DNA of 64,000 nucleotides, taken from positions 1,803,001 through 1,867,000 of the forward strand of contig CALYLW010000055.1 in the NCBI GenBank assembly GCA_944989445.1, in the 5' to 3' direction. A program made the translations under genes and the position numbers. This stretch comes from Ampullaceana balthica. Taxonomy: Eukaryota; Mollusca; Gastropoda; Lymnaeidae. Within the stretch, counting starts at the first letter, position 1, and each line of letters begins with the position of its first letter. Shown here piece by piece: positions 52,423 to 64,000 of this stretch. Under the pieces are notes generated by a model. The model ran no database searches, was not told the DNA's origin, and saw only the letters and a list, made by a program, of their open reading frames with translations.

Positions 52423-55400
52423 ATGGGTGCCAAGAAGATGAAATATAAGTGTATTGAATGTGGCTCAAGTGTAGAAAGTCTCTATCGTGACTACAAGGCA
52501 AACATTATCAAGATTCATCATTGTGTATGTTAAATTTAACTTAATTTTGATGTCATGAATTTTGAACCATCTGCTTTCATGTCTAAATTTTAATATCATA
52601 CAAACATATATATTTATACCAGCCAAAATTCCCCTGTATTTACAAAATACATATTGCATTATCAAAGTTATGTCACTGTTTTATATTTTATGAAATAATG
52701 CCAAATGGTATTGAAATTATGTTTGACTGTTCTAAAAATATACCTCAGCTGCTGCTTTCCATTAATGAAATAGTTCAGACCAACAACTGTATTGTCCAAA
52801 AAAATATCTATTTAAATTTAAGTTTGTGGATGATTTAAAATAACCAACCAACATTAATCAGACCAAAAAGACAACATTCTCCTTGCCCTATTTATTGTGA
52901 CAAATTTGCCTCAGTACTTGTCATATGCCTACTTTCATTGACCCTTAGCTTAAAAACGTATCTTAAGTGATAATATCAAATACCTGTTGAAATTTCCTAG
53001 GATTTATGGAAAGTTAAAATAAATATTTGTTTTGAGATTGATTTACAACAAAAGTTAGGTTATTTGCTGATGATTGTATAATCTATAGAACAATTAAATC
53101 AGAACAAGATAGCAAAATTGATTAAATGGGAAACTAACTGGAGTATGTCTTTCCACCCAGGAAAGTGTCAACTGTTAAGAGTAACACAAAAAAAGAAACA
53201 AGTAAATTCAAAATATTACATTCATGGAAAAGGACTGACCCAAATTAAAGATGCAAAATACTTAGGAGTCTTAATAAATGAGAAACTATCATGGAACCCC
53301 CATGTCAATGAAGTTATTAAAAAATCAAACAAAACTTTAGGCTTTATAAAAAGAAACTTTAACAAATGTAACAGAGATATAAAACTAAAATGCTACCTCA
53401 CCTTGGTGAGACCTGTACTAGAATATGCATCTTCTGTATGGGACCCATCCACCAAAGAAAGCACTGATAAACTAGAACAAATTCAAAAAAGAGCTGCCGG
53501 ATTCATTGCTGGAGAATATTCAAAACTGACAAGAATAACACCATTAGTTAAATCATTAAACCTTGAAACACTAGAGGATAGAAGAACCAAGAGCAAAGTA
53601 GTAATCATACATAAAGCAATTAATTCTAATTTAGAAATACAACACAAAGATAACTTAATACAACCCTCAGATAGACATAAGGATAAAAACACCTTTCTTA
53701 TTCCGTATGCAAGAACAAACATACAAATTTTCATTCTTCCCGTCCGGAATTCGGGCATGGAATGGGTTTCCAGAAGAAACCAGGAAAACCAACACTTTAT
53801 CAACATTTAAATCTCTGATAAAAATGCAGGACTAAACACAAACCATAGATAAGCGTAGGACGCAATAATCTTCTGTATAGAACAGGGGTCTCAAACACGC
53901 GGCCCGCGGGCCAATTGCGGCCCGCTTGATGATATTTTGTGGCCCCCACTTGATATCCAAGTTCAGTGCAAGTGCGGCCCGCCGTGGCGATAACGAAGAA
54001 AATAATTTTTTTAAATTAAATTAAAATAAGATAAGATATTTTAAACTGTAATTGGAAATTTTTTCTTTGAACCTTTTTTCTAAGACAATGAAGTTTTAAT
54101 GATTAGAAGTTTTTATCTAATTTGTTTAACCATTTCCCCCTTGGAGTCTCCGCGCGTCGCCTTCTATCGGTAGACTCTTATAGACGCCGAGCGTTGCCGA
54201 TTTTGGGTTGTTTCGTTTGCAGAGCCGATCAAACTTTCTAAGTAGCTAATTTATGTTTAGCAACATCAGTCTTTAGTCTTTAGCCAACACAGTGGCAGAG
54301 CGCACTATTGAGCTGTCAAGAAACATATGCAATCAACTGCAAGAGAAGGCCAAACATTTCAGTGCGTACTCAGTCGCTCTTGATGAGAGCACAGACATCA
54401 CTGACACTGCACAACTGGCAATCTGTATCCGTGGAATTGATGACAATTTTGAAGTGATAGAGGATTTGCTCACAGTGATGTCAATGCATGGTCAGACCAC
54501 TGATGCTATTGTGGATGCCGGTTTACCATGGCAGAAGTTTGCTGGAATAACAACAGACGGAGCATTTCAGTGACATGGAGAAAAATGGACTGGTTGCACG
54601 TGTTCAAAAAAATAAACTAGAAGGGGAGGGTGTTGAGGAGGCTATCGCTCTACATTGTATTATCCAGCAGCATGTCCTGTGCAGCAAATGCCTCAAGTTT
54701 GTCATTGTGAAATGCATCAACCGTATTAGATCCAGGGGCTTAAAGCACAGGCAATTTCGTGCTTTTTGGAGGAAATAGAATCTACATATAAGGATGTGTT
54801 CTACTTTACTGAGGTGTGTTGGCTCAGCAGGGGAACCTGCTTGAAGAGGTTTTTTGAGTTGAGAACAGAAGTGAAAGCGTTCATGGAGAACGATGGGATG
54901 GATGTTCCTGTGTTAAGTGATTCAAAATGGCTCATAGACTTAGCTTTTTTTGTTGACATCACACAGGACCTGAAAGTACTAAACAAAAGTTACAAGGACA
55001 GGAGCAGCTTGTCAGTGCTGTCTATGAAAATGTGAGAGCATTTTCCCCAAAACTTACTTTATGGAAAGCCCAGCTCTCTCAGAAAATCATCAGCCATTTC
55101 CCAGCATGCAAGGTACTCGTGGATGTGGACATGCCATTCGATGGTGAGGAATATATTGATGCCATTGAAAAGCTATAGGAAGAATTTGATCACCGATTTG
55201 CAGACTTTAAGAATCACAAAATCACTTTTAAAATAATTGCGGACCCTTTCTTTTTCGATGTCCAAGATGCCCCCCCCCCACCCTGTGTTGCAGTTTGAAC
55301 TCATCGACTTGCAGTGCAACTCTCATCTGAAAGCTAATTTCATGGAGGTGAATGGAAAGCAGACAAGCTTGGACAATTTTTGAGAGAATCGTCCCCAACC

Positions 55401-57864
55401 TGCCCTGAACTTTCAAGAATGTTCAGCCAAACTATGTGCCTTTTTGGGAGCACATATCTGTGTGAAAAGCTGTTCTCCACCATGAACTTCAATAAATCCA
55501 AGCACAGGTCAAAACTCAGTGATGATAATCTTCAAGCAATACTGAGGGCCTCGACTGCTTCCTCCCTCAAGCCAAATGTGCTTCAGCTGTGTAAGGGGAA
55601 ACGCAACCAGGTCTCTTCCAGCAAGGAGCAGTAGGTATAGCAAAGGCAGCAAGAGTGCTACCAGTTAATCCAATGTTTAACCTTTAATAAATAATAATGA
55701 ATAAAGATGAGGGATACTGAACAGTTGTACGTTTTTTTTGTATTAACTTGATGCGGCCCAGTATCACCCAGACTCTGACTCATGTGGCCCCCGGGCAAAT
55801 TGAGTTTGAGACCCCTGGTATAGAAGGAGCGTCTGTAAACAGATAAGATAAGATAAGATACAATCATTGACATTTTTATCTTATATCTTACTCACTACCA
55901 CCATCCACGGATCTAAATTGTTATCTTTATGTAAGCTATTAGTTAGTCTTATTGAGATAAGTAATAATAAACTAAATTTAAAGATTCTTTTATGAATGAA
56001 ATGCATTATGTTAAAACTTATGACTTTTCACAGGAGTCCTGCCAATCTGTAGCTGATAAGTACATAGAATATGAGCCAGTCATCATCCTTCTTGATGCAT
56101 TGTTATTACAGCCCCAAGCTTACAGACATCTACTTTTAAATAGACAGTTTGATGTAAGTCTCATTCTTAAAAAAATAATGGCTGCCCTCTAACCCTAGTT
56201 ATGGCAATTAATAACACATAATGACACTATAGTGAAACTATTTTTGCTTTTTGCTCAACGATGGCAGTGTAACAGCCATACCCTGTATTCTTTGCTACAG
56301 TTTTATAACTATAGTTTTATAACTTAATTGCAGTGTCTCACAAATTTACTCTTCTGTTCACATCATGTCTTGTTATTGATAATAAACTGAAATTTTGTCT
56401 TTAATCACCTTAGGATTTATACAAAATCTTTAAAGTCATGGGAAATCTTTATTGCAGCTTGATAGCTTGGGTCATCTTAAAGGCCGATTTATGGCATGGT
56501 TAATCTTTATTGCATGGTTAATCTTTATTGCAGGCTCACTGGAGACTAGCTTTGTTGTTTTGGATTTCTGACGCCTTTACCAAATTAGTACTCCAGAGGT
56601 CTGAGCAAACCAATAGCCAACCATCTTCGGCATCTGAATATTTCAACTACACTTATTTAGGGCTTGAGCTCTATCTCAACTTTATTATTGCTGCCACAGG
56701 TAGATCTTAGATAAGTAACAGTATTTGCTTTTAAAAATACTTCAGCATGCTGATAAAAACTTTTAAAAGTACATAAGGGTTTAGTTTTTTTAAAAAAAGT
56801 TTTGGATAAACATAAAAATATCTGTGTTGCAGTAACTTCAAAATTTTGTCTTGAAATCTAGAGCTGCTTGTCCTGACAGTGGTTGTGCTTTCTATGTATG
56901 CCTTGAAAAATATTTGTATGCAGGGGAATCTCAAAAGCTTTAGGTAATTATTATTATGTCCTTTTTTTAAAATTTTACATCCCTTTTTATAAGCATATTT
57001 TAAAGAAAATAGACAGGTTTTTTATTTTTAGTTTTTTAAAAATATTTTTACAGCACTTTTAATTATTTTAGTTTGTTTTGTACAATTAGTGCTTAGTTAA
57101 AAAAAAAGTGAGGAATATGTCTTAGGTGCAAAATTATCTTCCAGCGATTAAATCAAAACTTTAAAAATCCATTTCAGCCTTTCTCTAATTTTCAAAGCAG
57201 TCATCATCGCCAGCCTTGGTCATGTTTTAGCCATTCCAGCCTTACTTTGGGGACAACTTTACAGAAATGTTTACATTCTTCTTACGCATGGCTTTGTTTG
57301 GCTGTCTACAATTCAGGCATTGAGAGGTAATGAAACCCTAAACTATTAATAGAAAGTTGTTACACAATTTATTTTAATTTATTATAATCCATTTGTATTT
57401 CATAAAAAAAACTTGCTTTAGACTTTGTAGTTTCACAGACTTGACTCTTTTAAACTTCATTATCAGATACCATCTTATATCAAAATTATATTATAGGATA
57501 TATATTACAATATCCTTCCAAGAACTTGATAGTGGCAACGAACATTGAATTTGTTAACATGTAGTATGTGTTAATTTAAAATTTATAAATCCTTGTATGC
57601 TCATTAGGGTAAAACAAGAGTACATTACTAAACAGGAATATTATATCTTTCTGTGACTACATGACCTCACTGAGCCTATTTTACACATCAGTCTATTCCG
57701 TTAAAAAGACGTAAAGTGACCGGTTTTTCATTTTTGTTACCATTTCTTTTTCCACAGTTTTAAATCAAGACAAATACAATACATTATGGGCAGTTATATC
57801 TGTCATTGTAGGATTCAGTGCTCAGATGTTTGTCTCATCTAAAATGCACTATTGGCTTGGATAG
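52423..57864 (+). CDS. ARV1: ARV1 homologue, ER lipid/sterol homeostasis protein, 6 exons
   Basis: Exons 52423-52524, 56034-56153, 56534-56699, 56862-56943, 57178-57326 and 57758-57864 have GT/AG borders and matching phases, giving 241 aa (human 271). ARV1 is an ER multi-pass protein needed for sterol distribution and GPI/sphingolipid homeostasis. The conserved ARV1 homology domain is at the N-terminus: KYKCIECGSSVESLYRDYKA with C10/C13 and C34/C37 forming a zinc-ribbon-like pair, then VADKYIEYEPVIILLDALLL and QAYRHLLLN. Hydrophobic segments follow (ALLFWISDAF, LELYLNFIIAAT, LLVLTVVVLSMYAL, IIASLGHVLAIPALLW, WAVISVIVGFSAQMFV). The first intron holds a LINE interrupted by a hAT element. The upstream ATG at 52415 meets a stop after one codon, which supports the chosen start. 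Confidence 0.95.
53883..55817 (+). mobile_element. hAT transposon inserted in the LINE tail
   Basis: Ends CAGGGGTCTCAAACACGCGG and (reverse complement) CAGGGGTCTCAAACTCAATT, flanked by identical GTATAGAA (53875-53882, 55818-55825). That 8-mer belongs to the LINE tail, so the order of events is certain: LINE first, hAT second. Confidence 0.95.
54292..55634 (+). pseudogene. Broken hAT transposase (GTF2IRD2-like)
   Basis: In successive frames: SAYSVALDESTDITDTAQLA (start of the catalytic core), FAGITTDGAF, the VCWLSRGTCLKRFFELRTEV and LAFFVDITQDLKVLNK blocks, and finally TYLCEKLFSTMNFNKSKHRS plus KLSDDNLQAILRAS, the hAT dimerisation motif. A stop at 54571, frame changes near 54770 and 55035, and a stop near 55180 inactivate it. 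The BED finger and N-terminus are missing. Confidence 0.88.
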
Positions 57865-58134
57865 TACCTTTACTTCTTGGCTTCATAACAGATTGGAACC
57901 AACACTATGACACTTATGACAGACACTGTGTGCAAGGCCAATAACCATGTGCTGGGCTAAAACAATATAAACTCAGTGCACATGAACATTTTTGCTTACT
58001 TTATCCAGTGTATCTCAGTATCTCAACAGTATACTGGATTTGCTTCAAGAAAGACATGTTCATGACCCAGCCAGTTAAGTGAAAATATTTTTGCTTTTTG
58101 CTCAACGATGGCATTTGGCCAAACAGCCTTTGTA

Positions 58135-58140
58135 AATAAA
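58135..58140 (+). terminator. ARV1: ARV1 polyadenylation signal AATAAA
   Basis: AATAAA about 270 bp past the ARV1 stop, within 'tgtaaataaataaaaaaa'. Confidence 0.5.
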
Positions 58141-61100
58141 TAAAAAAATAATTGCAAACTGAAAGACGATACACTCTTTTTAATAGTTGTAATGTATAGA
58201 GAAGATGAATGCTTTAATTATGTGTAAAATTTACCCACATAAATTATTTAAAATGTTTGATTTTATTCATTCTAGATGACTGATATTAAATTATTATGAA
58301 CTCTTACTTTCTATTTGTATTTTCTATCCTATTCATATTTGTTTTATAAGTTATGACAACTACTTTTTATAAAACTATAATTGCTATTCATCAAATAGCC
58401 AAAATTATTTCTCCACTCAAACAAATGCAAAAAGACACTATAGCAAAGAAATAACGTCAAATAATTTATTGTTCTTTTTAAAGTTCTGCTGCATTAAAAA
58501 ATTATGCAATGGCAATGTCTAAACTACACACCTGGTAATAATGTACATGATTTGTATGTTAGTTTTTTTCTGTTAGGAAAGTAAAATTAATTACAGTGTT
58601 ATATTGACATCAAGCATCAACATGGATTTTTTCAACATTTCAATTAGAGAGAAGTCAAAGTAAATGAAATGGCATCAACACCAAGTTCACTAGAAATTAT
58701 TTTGTAAATATTCAAAACAAATTGTTCAGAGTTTGAAATGTTTAAATTTAAATAGATAAAATGAAGTATATAATGAATAAATTTTATCTTGCACATTAGA
58801 GGATCAAAGATGAGATTTACTGTTGGGATTTACAAACTTTCTCCAGGTATTTTATTAAAAAAGTCTTTTAGAAATACGATTTCTACAATAGTGCAAACCA
58901 AACACATAGCAAGTATAGGGATTACTAAAAAATTTTCTTAGAAAATATTTTTAAAAATTAAGAAAGGAGGTCCTGAACTAGCTGTTTATGTTGATCTCAT
59001 ACCATACCTTTTGTGACCAAGAAGGGGAGGTGTCTAATAAAATCCTATATTTCAGGTTAATGGAATTTAAATTTAAAAAAAACACAAACATAGAAAAAGT
59101 TGAATATTTCGCTGGAGCAATATAATTTTTTAACTTAAATTTTGTGATCACTAGAAGTAACACACGATTTAAAAACAAGATTTTTAAATATGCCCATTAC
59201 AATGAATTTCAAACTATAACTTTTTTTTATTATTCACCTGCAATTGCTGTTAGTAGGTCACATAGCAAATAAAAAATATAACTTTTATTTATATCTTTAA
59301 GTGTCTGACATATAGGCATACACTTTTGAGAACCTGAGCTCTTTACAATGAATTCAATAAGTTATACCTGAGAATCTTACGTTTCTCTACAATGCTGCTA
59401 CATTTGGCTGACTATATCACACAGCATATGTTTAAATATAACTTTTAATTAAAAATATTAATGATAAAAATGTTTTCAAAAGACCCTAAATTTATTATGA
59501 TCTACTTTCCCATTGAGTAAGCCTATATTAACCATTACTCATGCCACTGCTACTTATTATGAGTAACATCTCTATTTGTCTTAAAGTTAAAGCACTAGTG
59601 AGGGATTTGATGTTGAATATGAGGTCAAATTTATATAAATTCCTAATGGAAAAAATTTGAAAAAGAGTAAACTTATAAATAGAATGCTAAATGCTGTAAT
59701 CAGAATTGAATTAACATAGTGTGAGCCTTGACCTTTTGATTTTAAATCTGTTTACAGAAAAACAACCTTTCAAGAAGAGAAAAAAAATGCTAATTAGGAG
59801 GTTTAAGAAATGAGTTTTTACCAATATTTCTTGTGTTCTTACCAACATTTCTTGTACTTGTAAACAGGACAAAAAAGTGTTCAAGATGGTGTTTTTGTTT
59901 GTTTTGAAACAATTTAAGCATCTTACACATTTGAAGCAGTACAACATTGCATGCAAAGAACATCAATTCTTAACATATTGTACACATTTTAAAAATATCT
60001 TTTCTAAAGATAGATTTATTTTTAAATTTAAGGGGAAAAATGTCAAAGCTCACAGTGAAACAAAGCACCAACATTGAAAAGTAACAATGACAAAGAATAC
60101 ACCATCAGTTCAAGTGGCATTGATTAGATTACATACCTGTCAATTTGTACACATTACTCCTTTACATACCAGTATGTAAAGTGTTATTTATTACAAAACA
60201 ATAAACAATAGGTTTTTGGAGGTGAATATTTAAGAAAACTCACAGCTTTTCTCTTATATTAATGGTGTCTTTGTGCATGGCAACTGTTTGTTTTTTTTAC
60301 ATTTTGAGCTAAAAGTGCAATCATGGACATCACCTATATAATCTTGTTTTTCACGTAAAAGTGTATCCAAGGTATTGAATAAAAAATATATTAATTCCTG
60401 AAATAAACACATACCCCCACATTATTTTAAAATCACAAAACTAATCAAAAGTGAGTATTGATTCCAAGGAAATAGTGCAATAGATTTTTTAATTAAGTTG
60501 TGAAATGACACTTTTCATCAAGCCTAAACATATCTTATTCCACTACATGTATTTTATTTTCTTGACTTGAATAATGTCCCTCACATAATATAAATTAATT
60601 AAAGTAAATTATAAAAATTATAAATCCAGGGAAATTACAGTTTTTTTTGGTTTATATTTATGCAGGTATATTTATCTTGACACTTGACAGGTATGAGATC
60701 AAATTGTTCAAAATTATTGAGCCTTTAAATAAGCACATGTATTTACATGACTAGATATGTAGGAGGTGATAGAGTTTTCGTTAAAAAATATAAAACCGTA
60801 ATTATTTCTTTAAGAACATTTACATAGTTTATTGCTAGGGTTAGAACATCTACATTTGCCAATCTAGTACTGGATTTGGTCATGGTGTTAGCATCTAACA
60901 CTAATGATTTAGTGTATGTTATTTAAATAAAAATGAAACGGAAAATTAGCAGATAATAAAAAGTGGCACATTAGATTTCATTAAAAGAATGATGTGTTAA
61001 ATTTTGATGTAAAAAAATAATAATAAAATTGACCATTCTGAAATAAAAAATTTGTTGCAAGAAAGCTGGAAAAAAAAATGTTTTAGGTAAAAAAAAATTA

Positions 61101-63785
61101 AAAATTCACTTATATCAAGGAAAATAATGTGGTCAATTTTGACTGAAAGCAAGAAAAAAAAGTACTATTTTATTAGTTGACACGTTGCAGTAAATTTATA
61201 AATAGTACATACCTTTTTGCCATTTTTTCATGTTTTTATCTACATAAAAATGATATACATCATCAGAAACATTTAAAGTCATAGATAAAACACAGTATAT
61301 TTGTTGCAGATATTGCCAAAAAACACATAAAATGACAGTTGTTAATAGTAAAAAAGTAGTAAAAAGTGTTTAATTAAAACCCATTGAAGGTAAAATTGAC
61401 AATTTAAAACACCAGTTATGGAGATTTAAAAAAAATTATCTGTTGTTTTTTCTTAAACCCCTGGGATATGTTAATAACTTTATTTGGTTTATATTTTATA
61501 ATTTTATGACTTCAACTCGGCAAAATCATGTTAAATTCAAATTCATTTAATTGTTTTAGGTACTAATAAACTTTTTCTTACCAGTGCAATTACATTTCAA
61601 TCTAGATTTCTTGTAATTTACTTTATTTTATTAGAAATGGTTGCTATACTTTGCTGATATTCATTCACCCAAAAAGATTTTTAAAATTTTAAATGTTACA
61701 TGTAATATGGTAATAATCACAATAAAACACAAACAGCCTTTGTCCAGATCAAGCAATGCAAGAATGGTTGTACAATGAATTATAATAAATAGCACACATT
61801 TTAAGACATAGATGTACAATTGTTGCTGCACTTTAGAAAATAATTTAACAAAATAGTTAGAGATAAAAATATTGTAGGCCTATTTTATTATATTTTATTC
61901 ACCCAATGGCTCACATAAAATAAAAATAATGTGAGTATAACTTTAAATTTTCATGAATTTAAAATGAAAAAAAACCAATACAATATAAATTATTTTAATT
62001 CTGAAATAATATATATTTTATTTTCTTATAATTTATCAAAATTTAATGCAAATTTTACCTAAGTAAAAAACAGCATTATTCATTTAAAAAAATATATTTT
62101 TTTTGTAGGAAACTAAAATTGTTAAGATCATTTTCACCATTTATATATAAGACATAAAAACATGAATTTATGTAAAACTTGTTTGAACCACTACTTTAAT
62201 AAGTTCATTGTGTAAAGATTATGCATAATTTTTTTTCAAAAGGAAAGGAAATAATTTGGTAAAAATAACACTTTCATCTTTTTATAAAAATTAACATAAA
62301 ATTTTAATAGGTAATAATAAATAGTTTTTCAAAATATTTACAGCAGATCAAGATTACTTACCAAGTAGAATGCTTTATATAGTGAAATGATTTCTTTCAA
62401 CCTATGGCATTTATAGTGAAATTCAACATTTAAACAGTGAATGCTGCAAATTTCCCCTTTTTAAAAAATACACAAAATAAATAATTGTTGGCTTATATGC
62501 AATGCAAGTTTTATATTAATTCTGACAATGGATTTTAAAAATTAAACCTTACTTTGAATTGTTCTGAAAAACAACCTTGATTTATAATCTTTCATTGCAG
62601 GGAAGAAACAATAAATTTAATAATTAACTAAAAATAATTTTAAATATAAATTTTATTATTAATACTATATGTAAATACGGATGTAAAATTTTAAAAATAA
62701 AAATAAATTCGTTAATTGCCTACAGAAAGTTTAAAACAAATGATTTCCCTATTCTTATGCATTACTTTAAAAAAATGGTTTAAAAAAGCTCTAATAGCAT
62801 GGGGATAGCGTGGATGGGAAAAATGATTCATTAATTTATTTGAAATTAATTTAAAATGAACATTTATAATTTTAAATACCATATGACTTTGTTTACTCTC
62901 TAATACTTCTAATCATCACAACAACACACACAAAAAAAAACAAAAAAAACAAACTATCAATTCCATATAATTAGTTTTGCTACATTTATTTTTTCTTTAG
63001 CAAATCTTGGAACACATGATGTAAAAACATTTTAATTTTTGTTTAAATGCATGTAATGAGTTAATGATTAATAGTCTGTTTCTAAGCCTTTGGTTAAAAA
63101 AAAACAATGGAATAATACATGCTAACAGACGTGTAATGCAACAATTATTTAATAAACAATTTGAAAAGTAAAATGCTTTACAGACTGGCCATTCTCATAC
63201 AGCATTTTTTAAATTAAATAGAAAAATTTGTTAAAAACATCTAAATGATATACAGAAATTTTGGAATACAATAAACAATAATTTGACAGAAATGGATGAG
63301 TGCATCTAAAATCTATTTCTAAAAAATTTCAATTGTTTGATTCGGAAATTTTAAAGTGTTCCTCATTCATTGTTACAGATAATCATACATGAATAGTTCT
63401 GAAAAAAGAAATTTAATCTCAAACAAATTATTCGTTTATGAAATTTCACTCAGTATTCTTATTTTTAATAACTCTTTACAAGAATTAACCAAATTTATTA
63501 TATAATACCATGACATAGCATATTGGAAAACTAAGCTTACTTATTTTCTTTGACTCTTTAAGTGAATAGGCTTATATTAAATACTCATAAGTTACTTTTA
63601 TGGAACACATTTACTTGTATCAGAAAATAATTAGAGCTATTACATTTTGACTAGGCCTATAGTAAAATTTACTTACCTACAACTTTTCTATTTCACTGTC
63701 AACAAATACATTAAAACAAGTTTTAAATTATTTATGTGCTTTTCAGTCATTTTAATTTAAACAATCAATCTAAAGACTTTTTAAG
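58141..63785. other. Long AT-rich non-coding block
   Basis: No exon, intact transposon end or tRNA recognised over 5.6 kb, unlike the repeat-dense sequence to the left. It lies 3' of ARV1 and possibly 3' of a minus-strand gene, so part may be a long 3' UTR. Open frames here are short and composition-driven. Confidence 0.5.
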
Positions 63786-63899
63786 TCAAACAGAGTCTTG
63801 AACATCAGAGCACCTTGAGCAAGTTAGACTAGCTGGGACAGGAGCGCCATAAAAGAAATCTTCATCCTCATCATATGATGATTTTAACATTTTATTTAT
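63786..63899 (-). CDS. Possible terminal coding exon of a minus-strand gene
   Basis: On the minus strand a frame reads MLKSSYDEDEDFFYGAPVPA then SLTCSRCSDVQDSV and stop (TGA at 63786-63788). A possible acceptor 'gatgaatttag' lies just before 63900. The acidic, cysteine-containing tail ending in DSV could be a cytoplasmic C-terminus with a PDZ-binding end. The rest of the gene would be outside the window, so this is weak. Confidence 0.3.
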   Translation of the reverse strand: MNKMLKSSYDEDEDFFYGAPVPASLTCSRCSDVQDSV

Positions 63900-64000
63900 A
63901 CACTAAATTCATCAGTCTTTGTAGATATATTCTTTTATGATGCAATAAAAGTATTGAAGTCTGGCTCCTGTTAGATCTATCTTATTCGCTGTGTTTGGCA

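Larger units (their letters stand above)
53047..55860 (+). mobile_element. Family A L2/CR1-like LINE 3' part, split by a hAT insertion
   Basis: The RT end starts with a FADDCIIYR-like block near 53060 and continues as a 230-codon frame (53118-53810). It contains MSFHPGKCQLLRVTQK, DAKYLGVLINEKLSWNPHV and RPVLEYASSVWDPSTKESTD, the usual C-terminal pattern of CR1/L2/Jockey-type polymerases. The 3' UTR runs to 53882, is interrupted by the hAT element, and resumes at 55818 to a (GATAA)n tail. It is the best-preserved family A copy here and lies in ARV1 intron 1. Confidence 0.88.

Noticed and set aside
53483..53806. 107-codon minus-strand ORF
   Set aside because: Antisense shadow of the LINE polymerase frame on the plus strand.

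Overview
This is AT-rich, intron-rich animal DNA, most likely from a mollusc and probably a gastropod. That is an inference: the rhodopsin-like receptor resembles gastropod chemosensory receptors, TTAGGG-type telomeric sequence is present, and the transposon mix (Helitrons with hairpin ends, many hAT families, L2/CR1-like LINEs, tRNA-derived SINEs, Penelope-like elements) is typical of mollusc genomes. There are no prokaryotic operons.

Host genes, left to right. (1) Tubulin folding cofactor C (TBCC) runs off the left edge on the minus strand, intronless in view. (2) TRMT5, the tRNA m1G37 methyltransferase, is on the minus strand at 8969-20955. All seven coding exons were rebuilt with matching phases (536 aa). 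(3) A small unrecognised three-exon gene encoding 100 aa lies at 25813-27732 (+). (4) A gamma-butyrobetaine / trimethyllysine dioxygenase-like gene lies at 29870-40414 (+). Eleven exons join in phase and carry the iron and zinc ligands, but one short segment and the C-terminal exon are not securely found. (5) A two-exon rhodopsin-like GPCR lies at 42548-45108 (+). (6) ARV1, the ER sterol-homeostasis factor, is complete in six exons at 52423-57864 (+). (7) A possible terminal exon of a minus-strand gene lies at 63786-63899. The genes are unrelated housekeeping or receptor loci and show no sign of working as one system.

Most of the remaining sequence is layered transposable elements sitting in introns. 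Features that can be read directly include hAT elements with exact 8-bp target duplications (2029, 34493, 45875, 50353, 53883, 10055), one hAT inside another and one inside a LINE tail; Helitrons obeying the A|TC...CTAG|T rule, one of them with an internal tandem array of about 165-bp units; a second Helitron family with matching hairpin ends; a TA-flanked element enclosing a Helitron inside a TRMT5 intron; a SINE whose 3' tail is that of the resident LINE; a Penelope-like fragment with GIY-YIG ORF, perfect 93-bp inverted arms, 13-bp duplication and a hammerhead-like core; a non-coding element with perfect 107-bp inverted termini; and a long foldback. From about 58.1 to 63.8 kb the sequence is AT-rich with no recognised element.

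No wholly new multi-gene system was recognised. The most promising items are the Penelope/hammerhead element, the Helitron repeat array with its repeated open frame, the telomeric-repeat hairpin and the LINE/SINE pair.
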